Source of the DNA: a virus
Strand: one strand, 5' to 3'
Length of the DNA stretch: 64,000 bases
Virus record (IMG/VR): IMGVR_UViG_3300030060_005656
Location: 18,761 to 82,760 of that record
Made by a program: the position numbers and the translations under genes. Below the pieces are notes generated by a model. The model was given only the letters and a program-made list of their open reading frames with translations. It did no database searches and was not told the origin of the DNA. Positions 63,601 to 64,000 of this stretch are shown piece by piece. Position 1 is the first letter of the stretch. Each line of letters begins with the position of its first letter.

Positions 63601-64000
63601 CAAGGTGTTCCTTGACCATCACAATACCATGGGTCTAGTGATGGGAAACAATTATCGTTACATTCAACTAGTGTTGTGTATGGGTACTCTACTGTCGCTG
63701 AAGTTTCAGCAGAAAGACATTGTGTTGCTGGAGTAACTACTGTACCTATTGAAGAATTTAAAGCGGCACCTAATATTGCTGAGTCTGTAGCTAAAAGGCT
63801 TACATTAATACCCCAACCTTTATCTTGTAATCCACCCCACGTTGGGTTACCTGCTATCCAAGCTGTGTTAACTGAACCTCCATAAAATGGACCAGCGTTT
63901 GTAGTCCACATGTCCGAACCCTGTTGACCACCCGATGTTGATACATCACTAGGTGACCAGTAACAAAGAACTTCACCTGGACAACTTAAGTTTTCAACAC
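48639..64000 (-). CDS. Giant cysteine-rich repeat protein, 5' end beyond the window
   Basis: An open frame of at least 5,119 codons; it stays open past the first ATG at 63911 to the right edge, so the true start is outside. Three regions can be seen. The N-terminal third has about 25 cysteine modules ([YWF]-x-C-x(3-4)-G-C ... G-T-G-G-T-[FY] ... C-x(3)-C) interrupted by vWA-like domains starting DITSMD (about 63,070) and DTTSMD (about 60,180). The middle has ten modules around a [TNS]-W-x-[ED] core, each closing with C-x-C and C-C pairs. A beta-propeller-like stretch lies near 55,110-54,290. No membrane helix is obvious. A tail-fibre or surface adhesin is the best guess. Confidence 0.85.
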   Translation of the reverse strand, partial: VENLSCPGEVLCYWSPSDVSTSGGQQGSDMWTTNAGPFYGGSVNTAWIAGNPTWGGLQDKGWGINVSLLATDSAILGAALNSSIGTVVTPATQCLSAETSATVEYPYTTLVECNDNCFPSLDPWYCDGQGTPCYQDPQGTFTFGVGGIYATSQDAETACTQTCNTTSGWTCGEYGCVQETGDTQFNSLSACTAECQSYSCTTQGCYGPFQGTGTTGTYLEMSSCTASCYHFECVTASYAASGILPNDYNSAVSGTTNGCLQLPGSGGTSPNALGFNEYTTLSACTGACISWQCCEPLSIGPDSVMYVYYDITSMDATQTENAIKGIIDWTENHLEFTGHTYHMLWWSERWLVYPTIAYNMDGYRFTENSPSSYLTDPNNLAAGITYDAPAQWGYMGFGQGSQYWINSTSRPVEVIREVYHPTTGFDSWISPGNYTGNATHTVHDSFAPGSTGEPGYSYLWANGQTTKGYGGVMTASTSDDVITIVFEDESSIQYHANGGSFAGEPSSDWKADHARYFAIHNAVTATTAGGGTGGNIRSFLYPTVTQPGGNSANRGFALHSIAAIHSGTNSPLDGKWTNSTYPLDNNLYGYLQPWTHAQCEFNMVVLSIDNPYWSGTTPTWGGLDQYGWSINFRFDTYEQTIFETDLTSFMTGTSQACTTICTSGHTAIDAEFPYSSQTLCEGLVSLGECTGCTRFNCGDNGCYTAVTGEYSCLADCTASCYSYSCTTQGCVDHNSPTGATFPYTSTDGVSYYSYYGTGGTFSSNTDCTLVCESWECGASGCYVQPGGTGGTYSSETHCQINCSGYNCDNQFGCIPEIGNDAQFDTLLDCQTGCTYWECNTVLGCIEQTGTTTGSIYEFPTQTACTNYCASFNCGDNGCYQLSNLSGTYQDITQLPIVSSAACTASCVSYNCGTSGCSEVTGTGGTFSTSASCTATCVSYSCGTITDGGCGLWNVPNYGTGGTFTSTTACSENCISYECGPEGLGASYNGSPTGCIPQTYTGGSYSSLTHCLEVGMDYLSPDYTNTGDCTTWNCAANGCVVVSGSNGQFSTLAACTGQCTSYSCSTGTMGEGGKIPGTGGCVLYNAPLYGTGGTFFYEWECSGGCRSWDCTSTGCTEVSADVGSGGTYLTALACDSGCTSYNCGDTGCTSQVGSGGTYFNARNPEWGATACTATCISYDCSPTVLGVVVEGCLQYNSQGGGGSGGTFYNATASISALTACTAACISYECTTGGCSDIQGTGMTGTFSAESACTGSCIAWGCLNNPIETDSKIYAYYDTTSMDLTAVQQAITGLENWVLGFQNFTGSLYHTLNNDERWLSWASSVYHSQFTAGTSTIFQNPTAMLVKDWASGMSMTNVYDNMAPGNSTFLFPGITTTGPAPAADHDDNVLVITFIDESGPSNGLNSNNVYTSDDAGSPNNAIPNFAATLSNPLDQPTPTWKVDFTAYSATYATVTTAGGSLNCYMYPTASFSPQSPDNELFALHVVAAIDSGNQTVGAQGENWQAGTAPRRLTSGGILGGVPELCAIADLTALEVSNPYLLTVDAYTPNVGKLDTKGWGYNINFGQYTTNGFNNDLSSFLNTIQSNLSLCVSAATLQTSQYPHLTLSACTGECYSYECTYNGCVPFNGTGGTPTYYTTLADCESACTSWNCMTTGCTTQAGTGGTFTSSGGCVTACTSYNCEDITTYTPSQSWPLANGCIEQTGSGGTFYGAAAGSSGSSIFGWTACTAECQSWTCTVNCTGGTTGCTSWPNTAATYTALTSCTANCSIDWYCTEAYIADTCDSKTDTQYIGLDNYYPTGANPNNPVYPTQNYYTSTVLMYFGGSNGAGSVSTTQHHLSTFSSYKFTAVPDSVDVTQVPPSTCESPQLPNNIYLPNNPSNITGGVWAPNSQGYYKVLNSIEIIDATSGVDVVVGGPHTTWNSVMNDLLTLIPNPQGCPTTYGSSQTNWNSSTLFGGSDGVIITLQNCGFALKENTEWCTCYEVPCDIFCDDGYVIIPSTAQGPFTSSGAAESACCENITYSCVTATTLDSCSGKTTLPGQYNSTTDAWDWLTVNLPNTDLTTLTYESTTPAVNVSGACAGPNGGVLYEIEPVSYSLLNANISYNTWNLFINQMQGAGTTGILSGMSYSNVNNYVYAQSGQTIKVCDEICHCSVKPCECIELYDGTGQYTTYADCISGTTGLPACCPDTGTTSATSWDCTSGITYLPICDTKPYIGAFNDQFTAVDYFRVGNPTGVFGHKRMVRSYTTNNSGVNVPMVGYTWADVQANTNPAYQWQSCYKEITITVGNPVNPTFYLPYEYVKSISHPGVTGGLEYTNWNAFYTAAAASFTLTTSLNALQVCQSIDSQYWGSNNFGCVVDTGKCCNEEDCFCYELYTTGGTYFTETQCEHPLSGCCPEYTGWTCEIVDPVTGALSYQLPCFFVTQSSPITGLVFTDNASNGFDGQTECNTDETCDPPVPGDFWSCVTTEVSTCDPNGDSLGEITGTTLGPNMNGLDFTYGTLLGTNIQYPFSSSTDQMWPLLQSTSSSIGSYLGGYGQVETILTDYHYYDPYTPLSSTTFQLGSVNMVGTSIVNPNDVTSVYPLPYTLPIETCMGINATGGTGMPLFSILSVSHRDINGNTPYGSWGEFIDAAILLGYSVTTNNNVAQLGAMYPLTFGCSETMITTQTSPIPTMAWYSGCGWTFDMVPCLCDTVCCCESGFTQGYNTEPECLDPVSGCCPSISSYTCTINGCIDPGNGSGEYTGLTALADCEAVCKEWKCVSSSTITDSCSNKTIMPSLGTLPDISEYSPSYGPLNRGPFDALAYFCDPVNGLQGASFDQYKWDCGNGCGWSLNDCDAPLGAYKYLNQVTARHTPSGSAAFTVPGTSGPANNWVEVINWLNTGLQQNGYYPNAWNLTMDYNTVAQILWNGVPGTPFEGGYELIPMVGPCYCTPGPCDCILTGGTGHSGTYHLITGQTQCEWDCCSGVTIPECAILITGREEGVLYYDFDTNATTKLFDEPGYERIDIAARQNKLWIYADTGAAHEIKEYDVIYYPYFQYAFNRNISVLSSNIGRGLTPTEDPNILLTANDKVYKVDITANVAATTYQFDLPSGLTCTGDIMYDNVTGNMIITYGSGTTQYVGKFDGAGNLLEESHINSTTLGIGTGETIDSLFNYGTWTPPVPAFPGQYQYFTPPYNGPIYGITTERRVIELLQNPLQFAPVEAQTLTLVNQISNKVHGATNIFNIVNGMMHGCVNITGTTSSSDVYWCDELLGCLPYPSNVTPPNSFGPYTTLADCQNLCNFVCGDCASSCECELVQTPVSSGCDPEPTMADCIANNLANTNIIDGGDGCCDCAGCDSVTFYGYQSQGQWTQYIVNSNVSFGNFASMWSPLGTYSVGDVVIFADANGNRCCYTYVNLLMPNSNMNPYDEWVYYSNNYASNIPQVREKIYWIPCDEDCPSVTSWSCVTGTTIVSNDTCATSVDVGVQGLSYTPLISYIAAGGFALWNTPFENLKWDSGSQQYPLPASPCPAVIGHWAKIIGCRITHIANAQPTVAQAAIKTTWADFVDHINSLFGGVPYNFPYTDNWQAIENVLGNHVGIECIFEYCECDSSAPGCTLCMSNVYNFGSASVPNYSPMIDVSTTYYGGALGDGTPPYNFNDLKQVRDIITDPSNGLFNTDFREMKWEKMPWTGPGGTPMTYTHQLCSPQFLNNNGYFDCDPFVADLGPSNGNTRTFSMGWAFGGGNFPPGQWFNWADLLNDVAAVINSTPLPAGMAVTSSDNYDELNVKAEFYFVNVLGLPAGEAIHTWSQPNTYVCGCTGQTQTPSYDPCHCVEIPGSAGYPTSAMCEEICCSGETSWSCVTGTTIAVNSSVDCGSRLVEIPQQMVSSQYFSNLNPIGYISNPMNGLQTTFFSDMKYVSDGTISASNNSVGEECHDVNSVMIPDGVARWEYIQQINAFTDTNNPVISTISWADFIGKLQSPPWNLAVTVNMTAAQVFSVTQSLGYSLNTCTCPGDPCGCIEIPGTYGYPTSASCETVCCPDPSATTTFNCTIQGCVPVMGGNGTFPTLLDCEEVCKEWICDEDGDCYGSCDTGGNNTPRTELPSWFFGLTSDILSYIASPATAPVQSPLLPPITGNMQQADITYYKFDCVNCSSPVQTCPSPNGTWWAPDGMYIESVQGAPPFVYSGPHNTWDDVVTAAQQQGFSVSLGTSYDDFTTILAADLREVVIKGTPCYGTPTGCDCVEIDGTGHTGGWYWSSSNYQPCVDACCSGETFDCTQSGCVPNLTNTGLYNSMSACTADCREWKCIPGSNNVDTCSGATFLNIDWSLIPTSLMISKAAEYFSDPANMLQYTPVSNYKVVDVAQGVNTFPTACEEQAFDPVTNPGMYTLRRLTYFTVPNSSLNNPNPAFPTANNYDPVTQQCPGIGCQFDSWSDLVTACQSLSMVNPSTGNIVDINDPTSQYVQAIYYHFGLTSPVAIRVYNDICDCLGTPCYCDELIGTGNTGNVYSDFPSCNLAANANPCCQPPDDWWTCQPGPTGPGGSGLGTLQGDCVCVQGAIAGSPGSYPTLQDCKDNPNNCCDRHYYDCLNQGTPQAGCVGLINGTPGPYQTAALCDQACPKIGYNCQLEDDGPGGSGTLACIPCIGLFCQYTHITAIGAPYYGDALQQCQDSCPANDCWKCCMDKNGFITQLSPALSPDQCVCPKGTVEVQCDGSGPCPHPVSCLPGYYYDWTLCKCVCEMTQSCIPGYHWSFKECKCVPNSFGPVDFVGSDGEVLQSITDFKMLGGVRHIINDFIEGTELLEYMTKKGYYLGRDECTHCTDGTEGICVLDGCLYYPNYEEQGSALIGWKSLLVSGNDTMSIGTTCTALDVNGYYPLYTTTSCAETHMGGNGTYHTHVLNGMTYYMPNGLVMGITQFHGDYVITTTTPILTGATLNGYSCVDNPSNPPTYTECLEYGTAPYLAYFGNAAPQYSTLQDCYAAGCDFSGTVYYQCTVETNTLVGENQQACVPVDGVGGPGLFTSLEECLNSGCAGWMACDQTQVSEVNGVDIQANSLYPIPMCCESYINTATIPLTVTDCENHCSNVNETWFPLYNVIGINTFYESPLGYLLRELNPYVRNGTCAVSLTPDSIGRGRTQRTIYDINY
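50520..58690 (-). repeat. Ten tandem modules in the giant gene
   Basis: Ten diverged copies of a module of very roughly 130-250 residues. Each has a cysteine-containing opening (such as SCVTGTTI or KCVSSSTITDSC), a variable centre, a T-W-x-[DE]-type helix (HTTWNSVMNDLL, YNTWNLFINQM, KTTWADFVDHI, ISWADFIGKL, HNTWDDVVTAA, FDSWSDLVTAC and others), and a closing C-x-C-x-E-[IL]-x-G-T ... C-C. The β-propeller-like stretch sits between copies. The copies share the scheme rather than long identical DNA, so the duplications are old. Confidence 0.75.
58690..63900 (-). repeat. Cysteine-module array with vWA-like insertions in the giant gene
   Basis: About 25 copies of a 30-55-residue module with four conserved cysteines (FNCGDNGC, YSCTTQGC, WECGASGC, YNCGTSGC and similar openings, then G-T-G-G-T-F and C-T-x-x-C). 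Two complete vWA-like units interrupt it, and the end of a third (WGGLQDKGWGINV) lies at the right edge. The equivalent ends WGGLDQYGWSINF and KGWGYNINF in the complete units show the homology. Confidence 0.78.

Noticed and set aside
48639-63911. Start of the giant gene at the ATG 63911
   Set aside because: The frame continues open to base 64000 with the same composition (including SCPGEVLCYW), so the ATG is internal and the gene is partial.

Overview
The window is a piece of a large, strictly phage-like genome: a T4-type (Tevenvirales-like) myovirus. The head cassette is unmistakable and in T4-like order on the minus strand: large terminase (gp17-like), portal (gp20-like), prohead core candidates, prohead protease (gp21-like), scaffold (gp22-like) and major capsid protein (gp23-like). 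The DNA is very AT-rich. A Bacteroidota host, probably marine or aquatic flavobacteria, is inferred from four things: host-type promoters of the form TTTG-N19-TAnnTTTG, the near absence of Shine-Dalgarno sequences, flavobacterial-looking signal peptides ending in S-x-S-Q or A-S-A-Q, and a tmRNA whose resume codon encodes Gly. No integrase, insertion sequence, CRISPR array or ordinary tRNA was seen.

Layout. 1-4807 (+): sugar-nucleotide enzyme, PhoH ATPase, two glycosyltransferases and a candidate gp55-like late sigma factor. 4824-11294 (+): probable baseplate/tail cluster, including a gp5-like OB-fold protein, followed by a 21-residue peptide with nine cysteines. 11442-26882 (-): holin-like membrane protein, capsid, scaffold, protease, portal and terminase genes, acidic scaffold-like proteins, a nucleotidyltransferase-fold protein, a KTSC protein and a glutaredoxin. 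26956-34028: dnaK (-) divergent from a ClpC-like unfoldase (+), then a HExxH protein, an SprT-like metalloprotein and an M20-type peptidase. 34814-35211: a tmRNA. 35241-40883 (-): a block of unknown proteins that share a short charged N-terminal helix. 40962-48637: small, membrane, redox and secreted proteins, including two CAP-like proteins and an outer-membrane beta-barrel. 48639-64000 (-): one gigantic cysteine-rich gene of at least 5,119 codons that runs off the right edge.

How it may fit together. Many unknown proteins begin with a roughly 20-residue amphipathic segment ending in [ILV]-x-E, the cleavage signature of T4-type prohead proteases, and the same triplet occurs at the expected place in the capsid protein. 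I infer that these are capsid-targeting leaders and that the 31-48 kb region encodes internal head proteins that could be delivered into the host. A second recurrent signal, TATTTATA in sense orientation 2-24 bases before start codons, marks about fifteen late-type genes and is a candidate late promoter. In several genes it, or the host-type -7 box, lies so close to the ATG that transcripts should be leaderless. The tmRNA, ClpC-like ATPase with a ClpP-docking loop, DnaK and peptidases together look like a phage-encoded protein quality-control set. Thioredoxin and glutaredoxin may serve the cysteine-rich virion proteins.
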